A stretch of 53,778 nucleotides of DNA from an uncultured Eubacteriales bacterium (GCA_900545805.1 URAL01000009.1:1-53778), one strand, 5' to 3'. Shown: positions 34,205-42,188, numbered from the stretch's first letter. A program made the numbers and translations. Notes: generated by a model not told the origin, from the sequence alone.

Positions 34205-34264
34205 CTTCTGTTTTTTATGGGGAAGAGAGAGGATGAAAGAAAAACTATCTGGTCTGCTTCGGGA

Positions 34265-34705
34265 TTACTTAATCTCAAGACGCCTTGCAGCAGGAACCTC
34301 GGGGGTCTTCTCCGGCATTGTCAGGGTCAGGACGCCGTCGTTATACTCGGCGGTGATGGCATCGGTATCAATGCCTTTGATGTTAAAGCTGCGGCTGAAC
34401 GAGCCGTAGTAACGCTCGCGGCGGACAAAGCCGTTGTCGCCCTTGTCGCCCTTGTCTTCCTTTTCCTCGGATTTGCGCTCCGCGGAAATGGTCAGGCAAT
34501 CCTTGTCGATATCAATGCTGATATCCTCCTTCTTGAAGCCGGGCAGCTCTGCCTCAAGGACATAGTTACCGTCTACCTTCTTAATGTCGGTACGGAAGCC
34601 GCTGACATCAGCGTCATTCCAAAAGCTGTGGCTCATTTCCTCGAGCTCACGGAAAGGATTATAAGATGCTACTCTGCGATAGCCAAACGGTGTAAGTTCA
34701 AACAT
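34265..34705 (-). CDS. Small heat shock protein Hsp20 / alpha-crystallin family (146 aa)
   Basis: An ATP-independent holdase that binds unfolding proteins. The alpha-crystallin domain spans about 40-135 (YVLEAELPGFKKEDISIDI, then DGVLTLTMPK-like PEK and the RRLEIK C-terminal I-x-I/V-type tail). The N-terminus (NPFRELEEM) is typical. ATG 34705 has a perfect GGAGGT 7 bp upstream. It has its own terminator and an upstream CIRCE, so heat control through HrcA is likely. Confidence 0.94.
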   Translation of the reverse strand: MFELTPFGYRRVASYNPFRELEEMSHSFWNDADVSGFRTDIKKVDGNYVLEAELPGFKKEDISIDIDKDCLTISAERKSEEKEDKGDKGDNGFVRRERYYGSFSRSFNIKGIDTDAITAEYNDGVLTLTMPEKTPEVPAARRLEIK

Positions 34706-34845
34706 AATCAATACCTCCTAATGATTTGGAACAAGACTTAAACTCGAACTTTGCTTCTTTGTTTATGTCTTTTGTTTCTTGTTGTATATAAAGTACCACA
34801 TAATTATGAACAAATATAGTGTTTTATGTGAACAAAATGTAAACC

Positions 34846-34872
34846 TTAGCACTCTTGCATTTTGAGTGCTAA
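34846..34872 (-). promoter_or_regulatory. CIRCE element (HrcA operator) upstream of hsp20
   Basis: A perfect TTAGCACTC, 9 bases, GAGTGCTAA. It lies about 140 bp before the hsp20 ATG, with AT-rich promoter-like sequence between (for example TTCACA and CATAAT, reading leftward). Confidence 0.93.
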
Positions 34873-34915
34873 GGTTTTTGAAGTACATATATTATTATAT
34901 CCCGACTTTTGAGTT

Positions 34916-35539
34916 TTACTCGCCTTTTTTGTTGAGCGCTTTATGCTTAACAAGAACAAGAACAGCAAATGCTATCGCAGCTGCTGCGATTGCCGCCGAG
35001 GTGTACACTATAGCGGCATTATAGGTGTTGTTGATGCTTATTGCCTGCTCGGGGCGGACGGGCACGGTCGGCGTAGGCGTTGCCTCGGCGTTTTCCGGCT
35101 CCTCGGTCGGCTCCGGCTTAGGATCGGCTATCATCGGGTGATCGGGGACCTTGATCGGTGCCTGCGCGGCGGGCTTGCCGTCGGCTCCGAGAAGATCACT
35201 CATGAGCACCCAGCCGGTGAAGCTCTCGCCGTCATCGGCCGCGACCGTGACATGTCCCCAGGGCACATCACGCATATAGCTCACACGGTATTCGACCTTG
35301 AGCTCTGTGTCGTTTTTTATCAGCATATATTTGCCGTTCAGGTTGCACTCGGGCGTCTCCCAAGCGACTATATAGCCGTCCTCATTAAATGCCGTGTACG
35401 TCTGCCCGTCCTTTATAAGGTTATTCGGATCGTCCCAGGGGTCGGCAACCGGCTTGAGCGCGAGCTCGGCGCTTGCCGAAAGCGGCAGCGCGGCCGCCGT
35501 GAGCAGCAGCACCAGGACGAGGATAAGCTTATTTTTCAT
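34916..35539 (-). CDS. Secreted, membrane-anchored protein of unknown function (207 aa)
   Basis: I do not recognise the family. A signal peptide (1-24, ending SASA), an extracellular domain of about 110 residues with a SH3-like feel (YIVAWETPECNLNGKYMLI, WGHVTVAADDGESFTGWV), a Pro/Glu/Thr-rich stalk (PEPTEEPENAEATPTPTV) and a C-terminal membrane helix with a basic end. The fold may be an SH3b wall-binding domain. ATG 35539 follows GGAGG. Confidence 0.75.
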   Translation of the reverse strand: MKNKLILVLVLLLTAAALPLSASAELALKPVADPWDDPNNLIKDGQTYTAFNEDGYIVAWETPECNLNGKYMLIKNDTELKVEYRVSYMRDVPWGHVTVAADDGESFTGWVLMSDLLGADGKPAAQAPIKVPDHPMIADPKPEPTEEPENAEATPTPTVPVRPEQAISINNTYNAAIVYTSAAIAAAAIAFAVLVLVKHKALNKKGE

Positions 35540-35570
35540 ACCATTGCCTCCAATGTGCACAAACATCCGA

Positions 35571-35599
35571 AGTATAGCATAAAAGAATGAAAAATGAAA
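35571..35599 (-). promoter_or_regulatory. Promoter of the anchored SH3-like protein
   Basis: Reading leftward, TTTCAT (35594-35599), 17 bp, TATACT (35571-35576). Confidence 0.65.
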
Positions 35600-35729
35600 G
35601 CCCAAATTTGTTAACTTACAAATTATTGCCTCGTCACAGTGCTATAGACACGGCGTCGGGCTCTATCGGGCAGGTGCAGCCGCCCTTCGAGCGGCGCTTT
35701 CGGGTCTGGTCTTAAATTCATCCGTCAAG

Positions 35730-36473
35730 TCAAAGCACCTTGGATAAGAAGTCCCGCAGGCGCTCGCTCTGAGGATGTTCGAAGATATCCTGGGGTGTGC
35801 CCTCCTCGACGAGCTTGCCGTCGGCCATGAACAGAACGCGGTTTCCTACCTCGCGGGCAAAGCCCATCTCGTGGGTGACGACGACCATCGTCATGCCCTC
35901 GTGCGCAAGCTCCTTCATAACGTCGAGCACCTCGCCGACCATCTCGGGGTCGAGCGCGCTCGTAGGCTCGTCAAAGAGCATGACGTCGGGCTCCATGCAC
36001 AGTGCGCGTACAATTGCGATACGCTGCTTCTGGCCGCCGGAGAGCTGGCTGGGATACGCATTGGCGCGGTCGGCAAGGCCTACGCGTGCGAGAAGCTCCA
36101 TAGCCTTGGCCTCCGCGTCCTCCTTGCTTTTTCCGAGAAGCTTCATCGGCGCAAGGGTCATATTCCTGAGCAGTGTCATATGCGGAAAGAGGTTGAAGTG
36201 CTGGAAAACCATACCCATCTTCTGACGGTGGAGATTTATATTGCAGCTCGGATCGGTTATATCAACGCCGTCAAAGGTTATCGTGCCGCCTGTGGGCACC
36301 TCAAGGAGATTGAGGCATCTTAGGAAGGTTGACTTACCCGAGCCGGAGGGGCCGATGACAACAACTACCTCGCCCTTGTGGATATCGGTGCTCACACCGT
36401 CGAGCGCTTTGATCTTGCCGCCCTTAAACTGCTTCTGGAGATCATCTACTTTTATGAGAACATCAGTGGTCAC
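35730..36473 (-). CDS. Polar amino acid ABC transporter, ATP-binding protein (247 aa)
   Basis: GlnQ/ArtP-type ATPase: Walker A GPSGSGKST, signature LSGGQKQR, Walker B VMLFDEPTSALDPE and the switch histidine in VVVTHEMGFA. GTG start at 36473 behind GGAGG, overlapping the permease gene by 11 bp. Third gene of the binding protein-permease-ATPase operon. Confidence 0.96.
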   Translation of the reverse strand: MTTDVLIKVDDLQKQFKGGKIKALDGVSTDIHKGEVVVVIGPSGSGKSTFLRCLNLLEVPTGGTITFDGVDITDPSCNINLHRQKMGMVFQHFNLFPHMTLLRNMTLAPMKLLGKSKEDAEAKAMELLARVGLADRANAYPSQLSGGQKQRIAIVRALCMEPDVMLFDEPTSALDPEMVGEVLDVMKELAHEGMTMVVVTHEMGFAREVGNRVLFMADGKLVEEGTPQDIFEHPQSERLRDFLSKVL

Positions 36474-37191
36474 TGCTGCGCAGCCTCCTTTCCAGCCTGC
36501 CGACGAGCCATGTAAAGAACACGACCATTATGAGGTATATGAGTGCAACGACGATAAGCGGCAGGAACGGTGAGTAGGTTGCACCGCGGATAATGTCGCC
36601 CGCCTTGGTGAGATCACGGATCGCTACATAGCCGGCAACGGAGGTCTCCTTGAGCAGGACGATGAACTCGTTTGCGAGCGTCGGCAGAACATTTTTGAAA
36701 ACCTGCGGTATTATTATGTACTGCATTGTGCGGACATAGTTAAAGCCGAGCGAGCGTCCCGCCTCGAACTGTCCCTCGTCGATTGACATTATGCCGCCGC
36801 GTACTATCTCGGCGACATAAGCACCGGAGTTTATTCCGAATGCGAGCATCGCTATCGCAAGGCTGTTTCGGGAGGATGCAAATATTATATAGTATATGAT
36901 CATCAGCTGAACGACCACAGGTGTGCCGCGGATAACCGTCAGGTACACCTTGCATATGCCGTTAACTATGCCGAGCAGGGTCTTGCCGATGCCCGGTCGC
37001 ATCGTGAGGTGGTTTTTATCCCATGTTGACCGCACTATGGCTATGATGACACCGATGCATATGCCGATAAGGCAGGCAACGGCAGTTATTTTGAGTGTGT
37101 TGCCGAGACCGTCAACCAGAAGCCGCCAACGGTCTTTTTCTATAAAATTTAATATGAATTGACTTTTGATGTCTGCCATCCACGCTTCCAA
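36463..37191 (-). CDS. Polar amino acid ABC transporter, permease (242 aa)
   Basis: A HisM/GlnP-type permease with five to six helices and the EAA loop (EIVRGGIMSIDEGQFEAGRSLG). The TTG at 37191 sits 7 bases after AGGAGG and is the best start; an ATG four codons later is the alternative. Confidence 0.94.
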   Translation of the reverse strand: MEAWMADIKSQFILNFIEKDRWRLLVDGLGNTLKITAVACLIGICIGVIIAIVRSTWDKNHLTMRPGIGKTLLGIVNGICKVYLTVIRGTPVVVQLMIIYYIIFASSRNSLAIAMLAFGINSGAYVAEIVRGGIMSIDEGQFEAGRSLGFNYVRTMQYIIIPQVFKNVLPTLANEFIVLLKETSVAGYVAIRDLTKAGDIIRGATYSPFLPLIVVALIYLIMVVFFTWLVGRLERRLRSSDH

Positions 37192-37220
37192 AAATCTACC
37201 TCCTAATTCTCAAACGCTCA

Positions 37221-37254
37221 AAATGAGGCTCCATGACCGCACGGAGCCTCATTT
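37221..37254 (-). other. Intercistronic hairpin between binding protein and permease genes
   Basis: A 12-bp perfect stem (37221-37232 with 37243-37254) without a real T-run. Such hairpins commonly lower permease levels relative to the binding protein. Confidence 0.7.
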
Positions 37255-37265
37255 ATCAAATTGTT

Positions 37266-37293
37266 TAAGCTGACGGGAGTCGAATCCCTGCCG
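37266..37293 (-). repeat. tRNA/tmRNA 3'-end-like repeat, copy A
   Basis: On the - strand it reads GGGATTCGACTCCCGTCAGC, like the T-arm and 3' acceptor strand of a tRNA or tmRNA. 24 of 28 bases match 19194-19221. It lies just downstream of the binding protein stop, with no other tRNA parts. Confidence 0.55.
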
Positions 37294-37309
37294 CCTGTCA
37301 GGTTAGCTA

Positions 37310-38158
37310 TCAGCCGTTGTTTGCTTCAACAAATGCCTTTGCCGGCTCATTGTCGATGATAACGCAATCGATCTTGCCGCTGGTGAGAGCTGCAATAGCG
37401 TCAGCACCCTTGGGGAATGCCTGAACATGATCCTCGCCGAAGCCGCCGTTCTCGATGGTGTCGGAAGCGTAGATGTAACCGGTGGTTACGATCTGGCAGC
37501 CGATCTGGATGTTCTCGCCGTTCTCGATCTTTGCAACGATGTCGTCAGCGCTGGTGATGTCGGAGTCTTCCTTAACGATTATTACCTGAACGCCGGTAGC
37601 GTAGCTGTCAGAGAAGTTGATGCTCTGGAGGCGCTCCTCGGTAACGGTCATGCCTGCCATTGCAATGTCTGCCTTGCCGGAGGTGAGTGCGGGGATGATC
37701 GCGTCGAACTCCATGTCGTCGATGACGAGCTTCATGCCGAGCTTGTCAGCGATAAGACCTGCTACAGTGGGGTCGATACCGACGATCTTATCGCCGTCAA
37801 CGGACTCATACGGAGGGAATGTAGCGTTGGTAGCCATAATGAGCTCCTCTGCGTCGGCCGCAACATTCTTCTGAACCTCGGGGAGAGTGCCGGTGCCTGC
37901 GATGAAGTAATCGGTGACAGTCTTGAGAGTGCCGTCGTCCTTGAGCTCCTTGAGAGCTGCATTGACCTTATCAAGCAGTGCGGTGTTTTCCTTTGCAATG
38001 CCGATAGCGTAATCCTCGGTGACATATTCGGAGTCAAGGATCTTCAGCTTTGTGCTTGCCTGGTCGCCGTCTTTATCCTTATTGTCTGTGTCGTTGCCGC
38101 AGGCGCACAGTGCGAACACCATGACCATCGCGAGCAGAAGTGCGATAAACTTTTTCAT
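37310..38158 (-). CDS. Amino acid-binding lipoprotein of the ABC transporter, circularly permuted (282 aa)
   Basis: Signal and lipobox (FALCACG, Cys20) are normal. The segment that ends ordinary family members (KILDSEYVTEDYAIGIAK, then LLDKVNAALKELKDDGTL) here follows the lipobox at residues 38-86. The normal mature start (ELIMATNATFPPYES) appears only at about 105, and the protein stops at EPAKAFVEANNG, exactly where the moved segment should continue. The solute-binding fold can still close because its ends lie near each other. All other family blocks, including MAGMTVTEERL, are present. Specificity is probably a polar amino acid. Confidence 0.9.
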   Translation of the reverse strand: MKKFIALLLAMVMVFALCACGNDTDNKDKDGDQASTKLKILDSEYVTEDYAIGIAKENTALLDKVNAALKELKDDGTLKTVTDYFIAGTGTLPEVQKNVAADAEELIMATNATFPPYESVDGDKIVGIDPTVAGLIADKLGMKLVIDDMEFDAIIPALTSGKADIAMAGMTVTEERLQSINFSDSYATGVQVIIVKEDSDITSADDIVAKIENGENIQIGCQIVTTGYIYASDTIENGGFGEDHVQAFPKGADAIAALTSGKIDCVIIDNEPAKAFVEANNG

Positions 38159-38218
38159 TTTCTATACCTCTCAAAAAATTTTTAACTGTTTTATGTGCCG
38201 TTCCTTACGACGTTGCCT

Positions 38219-38247
38219 ATATTAGCATCTTTATTCACTCTTGTCAA
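38219..38247 (-). promoter_or_regulatory. Promoter of the amino acid ABC operon
   Basis: Reading leftward, TTGACA (38242-38247), 17 bp, TAATAT (38219-38224). Confidence 0.88.
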
Positions 38248-38248
38248 C

Positions 38249-38286
38249 ACTTTTTTGAAAAAATATTCGTATTTTTTCAAAAAAGT
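38249..38286. promoter_or_regulatory. 38-bp perfect AT-rich palindrome abutting the -35 box
   Basis: 17-bp arms (38249-38265 and 38270-38286) pair perfectly around TTCG. It begins 1 bp upstream of the -35 hexamer of the ABC operon. It could be an operator, a cruciform or an UP-like element. Confidence 0.65.
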
Positions 38287-38297
38287 CACGTTTAAAG

Positions 38298-38328
38298 TGA
38301 ATAATATTCATTTGTGTGTGAATATTCG
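38298..38328. promoter_or_regulatory. Two ARG-box-like sites
   Basis: TGAATAATATTCA (38298-38310) and TGAATATTCG (38319-38328) resemble halves of the ArgR/AhrC box (TGAAT...ATTCA). With a third partial copy (TGAATAAAG) in the promoter spacer, they suggest arginine control of the transporter. Spacing is 1 bp shorter than the usual box. Confidence 0.45.
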
Positions 38329-38350
38329 CTGTTTTCATGAATTTTTGCAT

Positions 38351-38390
38351 AAAAAATCGGCTCCGTTTTTGCTGCTCGGAGCCGGTTTTT
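38351..38390. terminator. Terminator of the hexokinase-Znu operon
   Basis: Stem CGGCTCCG/CGGAGCCG (38358-38365 with 38377-38384), T6 leftward and T5 rightward. Confidence 0.85.
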
Positions 38391-38407
38391 ATGGGGTTTG
38401 TACAGTT

Positions 38408-39229
38408 TTATGCCCGCTTTTTTAGTAAAGCTGCAAAAGAAAATGACGCAAAAGCGATTAGATTGACTATTACCACCGCCGCGCCGGACGGAAGCTCAAA
38501 TGCATAAGATGCAGCCATGCCGATCATAAAACATAAAACGGAGACAACAGCGGAGCATATCACCACGGCCTTAAAGCTTCGGCAAAGGCGCATTGCGGTG
38601 AGCGCCGGGAAAATGATGAGGCTTGATATGAGCAATGCGCCCATCATGCGCATGCCGATGACGACGGTGACTGCGGTGAGCACCGCAATGACGCTGTTTA
38701 TAAGCTGCGTCTTCGTACCCGTTGCGCGTGCGAAGGTCTCGTCAAACGTGACAGCGAATATACGCGGATACAGCAGAACGAACATTAAAAGCACAGCTGC
38801 AGAAAGTATAATGCTCAAAACGGCGTCGGCCCGGCTTAAGGACAGTATGCTGCCGAACATGTAGTTTGAAACGTCGGTGTTCATGCCCGTTGTAAGTGAC
38901 ACTGTCACGACGCCGACAGCCAGTGCCGACGAGGATATGAGCGCTATCGCCGCGTCACCCTTTATTCTGCTGTTCTGATTTATCCTAAGCAGCAGGAACG
39001 CCGCCGCTATAACGACCGGTACAGCCAGGTACAGCGGCGCTATATTTGCGGCCGCCGCTATCGCCAGCGCACCGAAGCCGACGTGCGAAAGGCCGTCGCC
39101 TATCATGGAGTATCGCTTTAAGACAAGCGATACTCCCAAAAGTGCGGCGCAGAGGGAAACAAGAATCCCGACCACAACGGCGCGGATCATGAAATGATAG
39201 GAGAACATCTCCTTTATCAGCTCTATCAT
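38408..39229 (-). CDS. Zinc/manganese ABC transporter, permease (273 aa)
   Basis: An ABC-3 family permease (ZnuB-like) with about eight helices, MIGDGLSHVGFGALAIA near residue 40 and GAALLGVSLVLKRYS-like start. Its ATG overlaps the ATPase stop (ATGA). Last gene of the operon. Confidence 0.94.
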   Translation of the reverse strand: MIELIKEMFSYHFMIRAVVVGILVSLCAALLGVSLVLKRYSMIGDGLSHVGFGALAIAAAANIAPLYLAVPVVIAAAFLLLRINQNSRIKGDAAIALISSSALAVGVVTVSLTTGMNTDVSNYMFGSILSLSRADAVLSIILSAAVLLMFVLLYPRIFAVTFDETFARATGTKTQLINSVIAVLTAVTVVIGMRMMGALLISSLIIFPALTAMRLCRSFKAVVICSAVVSVLCFMIGMAASYAFELPSGAAVVIVNLIAFASFSFAALLKKRA

Positions 39230-39930
39230 GCTCTCGGCCCTCCCACAAATCTGCGTGCGAGGTCGCTCTCGCGGTACTGCTCTGTAGTGCCGAAAAACAG
39301 CTGGCTGTGTCCGAGGTGCAGGATATGCGTAGCATAGCGCACGGCGGCGTGGATATCGTGCGATATCATGATAACGCTCGTATTGTCACAGAGGTTTACG
39401 AGCTTTATAAGATTATACATCTCGTTTGCCGCGACGGGGTCAAGCCCCGTTACCGGCTCATCGAGCAGCAGAAGCTTTTTAGTTGCGCACATAGCGCGCG
39501 CGAGCAGAACGCGCTGCTGCTGACCGCCGGAGAGCTCAAGGTAGCAGCGGTCGGCTATATCATCTATTCCGAGGCGCTCCATATTCGCCGCTGCCGCAGC
39601 CTTATCCTCGGCATTGCAGAACAGCCTGCCGCGCATTGAGTTTAACCTGCCGGAGAGCACGACCTCGCTCACCGAGGCCGGGAAGCCACGCTGTATCTGA
39701 GTCTGCTGCGGGAGGTAGCCTATCTCTGTCGGCTTGAGGTCGTCAAAAATGATCTCACCCTTAGACGGATGCTTTAGCCCCAAAATGCCGCGCATGAGCG
39801 TAGACTTGCCAGAGCCGTTTTCACCGACGATGCACAGATACGCACCTGCGTCGATGGAAAAATTAATATCGCTGAGAACCGTTTCGCCGTCATAAGCAAA
39901 GCTGAGATCTTTGCATGTTATCTGTGCCAT
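39226..39930 (-). CDS. Zinc/manganese ABC transporter, ATP-binding protein (234 aa)
   Basis: Walker A GENGSGKST, signature LSGGQQQR, Walker B LLLLDEPVTGLDP and MISHDIH. ATG 39930 is 1 bp after the binding-protein stop; AGGAGG lies 12 bp upstream within that gene. The longer frame would overlap the binding-protein gene. Confidence 0.93.
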   Translation of the reverse strand: MAQITCKDLSFAYDGETVLSDINFSIDAGAYLCIVGENGSGKSTLMRGILGLKHPSKGEIIFDDLKPTEIGYLPQQTQIQRGFPASVSEVVLSGRLNSMRGRLFCNAEDKAAAAANMERLGIDDIADRCYLELSGGQQQRVLLARAMCATKKLLLLDEPVTGLDPVAANEMYNLIKLVNLCDNTSVIMISHDIHAAVRYATHILHLGHSQLFFGTTEQYRESDLARRFVGGPRA

Positions 39931-39931
39931 T

Positions 39932-40879
39932 TCAGTAAAGCGCCTCCTTAAGAGTCTCAATATTCATGCGCATGAGGTCAAGGTATGTAACGCCGTCGGC
40001 AAACTGCCGCGCCGTTACGCTGTGCGCCGAGTAAAACGGCAGCTTTTTGCACCCTGTGTCCTCGCAAATGACGTCGGCCATCTTCTCATTTGAAAACTCC
40101 ATGTACAAGACAGCCGGAATATTGCCTTCGCGCACATGGTCGATCAAAAACGCTACGGTTTTTGCCGATGGCTCGGTCTGGGACGCACAGCCGGGGTAGG
40201 CCGCGTAGTATTTGAGTCCGTACTCTCGCGTAAAATAACGCATTGGAAATCTATCCGCAAAAACGAGCGTATCACGCACACCGTTTAAGATCGTCGTGCG
40301 TATGTCGATATCAAGCTCCATGAGCTTTGCGTTATAGACCTCGTAGTTGAGCATGTATTCATTAGCGTTATCGGGGTCTGCCTCAGCGAGCTTATCGCAC
40401 AGAGCATAGCATATCTTCGCGGCATTGCCCGGCGTTGTCCACACGTGCTCATCAAGCTCCTCCTCGCCGTCGTCATGCTCGTTGTCGTGCTCGTCCTCTG
40501 CGGCATAGATTCCCTCGCCGCTCTCGGCCACGGTCTCGACGCAGTCCATCATGCGCAGGACATTCACGTCATCGCCGACGAGCGACTCCGCCCACGCCTC
40601 AGACTCTCCGCCGTTGCAGACAAACAGGTCGCTTTCCCTGATCGCGATAATGTCCTTCGGCGCGGGCTCATATGAATGAACCTCCGCGCCGGGCTTTATG
40701 AGCAGCTTTATCTGCGCCCTGTCGCCCGCTATCTCGCGCACAAAATCGTAGGCCGGAAAATTCGTGCACACTACCTGCAGCTTTGAGCTGTCCTTCTCAT
40801 CCGTCTTGCGTGCCGCGCAGCCGGAGAGGATGAGACACAGACACAGGATCAGCGGGACAAGCCTCTTTGCTTTTTTCAT
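39932..40879 (-). CDS. Zinc-binding lipoprotein of the ABC transporter (ZnuA-like, 315 aa)
   Basis: Lipobox LILSGC, then a cluster A-I metal-binding fold with ligand histidine in GAEVHSYEP, a His/Asp/Glu-rich loop at about 130-145 (EDEHDNEHDDGEEELDEH) and later ligands in the C-terminal lobe. The acidic His loop favours zinc over manganese. Its ATG overlaps the hexokinase stop (ATGA). Confidence 0.93.
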   Translation of the reverse strand: MKKAKRLVPLILCLCLILSGCAARKTDEKDSSKLQVVCTNFPAYDFVREIAGDRAQIKLLIKPGAEVHSYEPAPKDIIAIRESDLFVCNGGESEAWAESLVGDDVNVLRMMDCVETVAESGEGIYAAEDEHDNEHDDGEEELDEHVWTTPGNAAKICYALCDKLAEADPDNANEYMLNYEVYNAKLMELDIDIRTTILNGVRDTLVFADRFPMRYFTREYGLKYYAAYPGCASQTEPSAKTVAFLIDHVREGNIPAVLYMEFSNEKMADVICEDTGCKKLPFYSAHSVTARQFADGVTYLDLMRMNIETLKEALY

Positions 40880-42132
40880 GACAGCAGCACCGCGGCGGCC
40901 GTACCGATGAGACTCATGTTTTCGGCGTTAATAAGCTCATATTGTCTTCCCATAATCTCGCCGGCGTATACGTCCATGAAGCGCTCAAGCTCCGGGCGCA
41001 GCAGCTTGCTTTCTGAATAAAGCGAGCCGTCCACCGCGATGCACACGGGGCGTGAGCGGCCCGCGCCCGTGACCTCAAGTATGCCGCAGAGCTTGGAAGC
41101 TATGCATCTTGCCGAGCGCTCAAAGATTTCTGATATTATGTAAACCAGATTGACCCTATCCTCGCTGTTAAAGCCCTTTGGAAAGCGTCCGCTGCCCCAT
41201 TTGTCAATCGTAGGCGTAGTTACCTCAGTCATTTTTTCGATGATCTCCGTCGCCCGCTCGGAGAACAGCCCTTCCTTTGCCGCCATTTTGAGTGTGTACA
41301 TGCAGACCTGTCCGAGATAGCGTCCGGATATCATTTTTTCGGCAATATATTCACCTGTGTCGGGAAGCTCTTCGTCCATCGCAAGATCCGCGTCGCCGCG
41401 CGGAAATGCATCAAACGAGCCGCTCTCTATGTTCACGAGCATTTTGCCTCCGCCGGAGAGCCCGAGCTTTTCGATTTTATCGCATTCTATCTCGCAGCAG
41501 GTGTTGCAGCCCGTTCCGGCGACGAGGCCGATATATCCGTCGTAGCTGCCCTTGGACAGCACCTTTCCGGCAAGCAGAGTCGCCGGAGTGTCGTTTAATA
41601 CGACTATTCTGTCCGGCTGCTCACCGCGCTTTTCAAGCTCCGCACGCAGGGATGCGCCGAGGTACGAGCCTGAGGCTCCTTCTATTTTGACCTGCTTTGT
41701 CAGTCCCAGCACCTTACCGTCGCACTCCGGCGTTATCTCAACCGGATAGGAAAAGCAGAAGCCTATATTCTTTGTCTGTTTAATAAGCGGCTGAACGCAG
41801 TCGGCAACGCCCGAAATGAAGTCATTCCAGGTCGCAGGCTCTTCAGTGCCGGGCATTTGGCGCTTATCGAGGCAGTCGATGACGGCCTTTTTCCCGTCAA
41901 AGCCTATAAGCGCCCTGCGGAAATTTGTGCCGCCCGCGTCGATAACGATGGCCTTTTCGCCCTTTTTGAGCTTGCCCGACGAATAAAGATACGTCGGCAG
42001 CATGGGCATATTCTTCTGCTGCTGCGCGAGTCCCCGGCGCATAGCGCAGGCAAATTCCTTTGTGTATTCTGAAAGGTCGATTCTCTCGGCGTCCATGCCG
42101 TGAGCTTTCATAAACTGTGCTACTTTTATCAT
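40876..42132 (-). CDS. Hexokinase (eukaryote-type hexokinase family, 418 aa)
   Basis: ATP-dependent hexose kinase of the classical hexokinase fold rather than the bacterial ROK or Glk type: DAGGTNFRRAL (65-75), LNDTPATLLAG, GLVAGTGCNTCC and AVDGSLY near the end. ATG 42132 follows GAGG; the 16-codon extension would cross the upstream terminator. It is first in a four-gene run with the zinc transporter, joined to znuA by an ATGA overlap. It would feed glucose-6-phosphate towards glycogen. Confidence 0.88.
   Translation of the reverse strand: MIKVAQFMKAHGMDAERIDLSEYTKEFACAMRRGLAQQQKNMPMLPTYLYSSGKLKKGEKAIVIDAGGTNFRRALIGFDGKKAVIDCLDKRQMPGTEEPATWNDFISGVADCVQPLIKQTKNIGFCFSYPVEITPECDGKVLGLTKQVKIEGASGSYLGASLRAELEKRGEQPDRIVVLNDTPATLLAGKVLSKGSYDGYIGLVAGTGCNTCCEIECDKIEKLGLSGGGKMLVNIESGSFDAFPRGDADLAMDEELPDTGEYIAEKMISGRYLGQVCMYTLKMAAKEGLFSERATEIIEKMTEVTTPTIDKWGSGRFPKGFNSEDRVNLVYIISEIFERSARCIASKLCGILEVTGAGRSRPVCIAVDGSLYSESKLLRPELERFMDVYAGEIMGRQYELINAENMSLIGTAAAVLLS
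41136..41145 (+). repeat. XerD-arm-like motif copy 12
   Basis: TTATGTAAAC on the + strand, inside the hexokinase gene, in the Val-Tyr-Ile frame of the - strand. Confidence 0.6.
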
Positions 42133-42142
42133 TTCATACCTC

Positions 42143-42173
42143 AAAAAGACCCGGCATGTTGAGCCGGGTCTTT
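42143..42173 (-). terminator. Terminator after the SPFH gene / before hexokinase
   Basis: An 11-bp stem (42145-42155 with 42163-42173) with leftward T-run. It overlaps the sequence just before the hexokinase ribosome site. I see no other promoter between, so the hexokinase operon may depend on read-through. Confidence 0.85.
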
Positions 42174-42188
42174 GATCCAAAGCTTTTC

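Noticed and set aside
34824..34844. Further XerD-like copies near hsp20
   Set aside because: TTATGTGAAC (34824) and AAATGTAAAC (34835) have one or two mismatches, so they were not counted; TTATGTTATC at 25073 was also left out.
37266..37293. A functional tRNA gene on the - strand
   Set aside because: Only a T-arm-like and acceptor-like segment is present; there is no D-arm or anticodon arm.
38351..38390. Riboswitch before the amino acid transporter
   Set aside because: The hairpin is a plain bidirectional terminator for the upstream zinc operon and lies outside the transporter's transcript.
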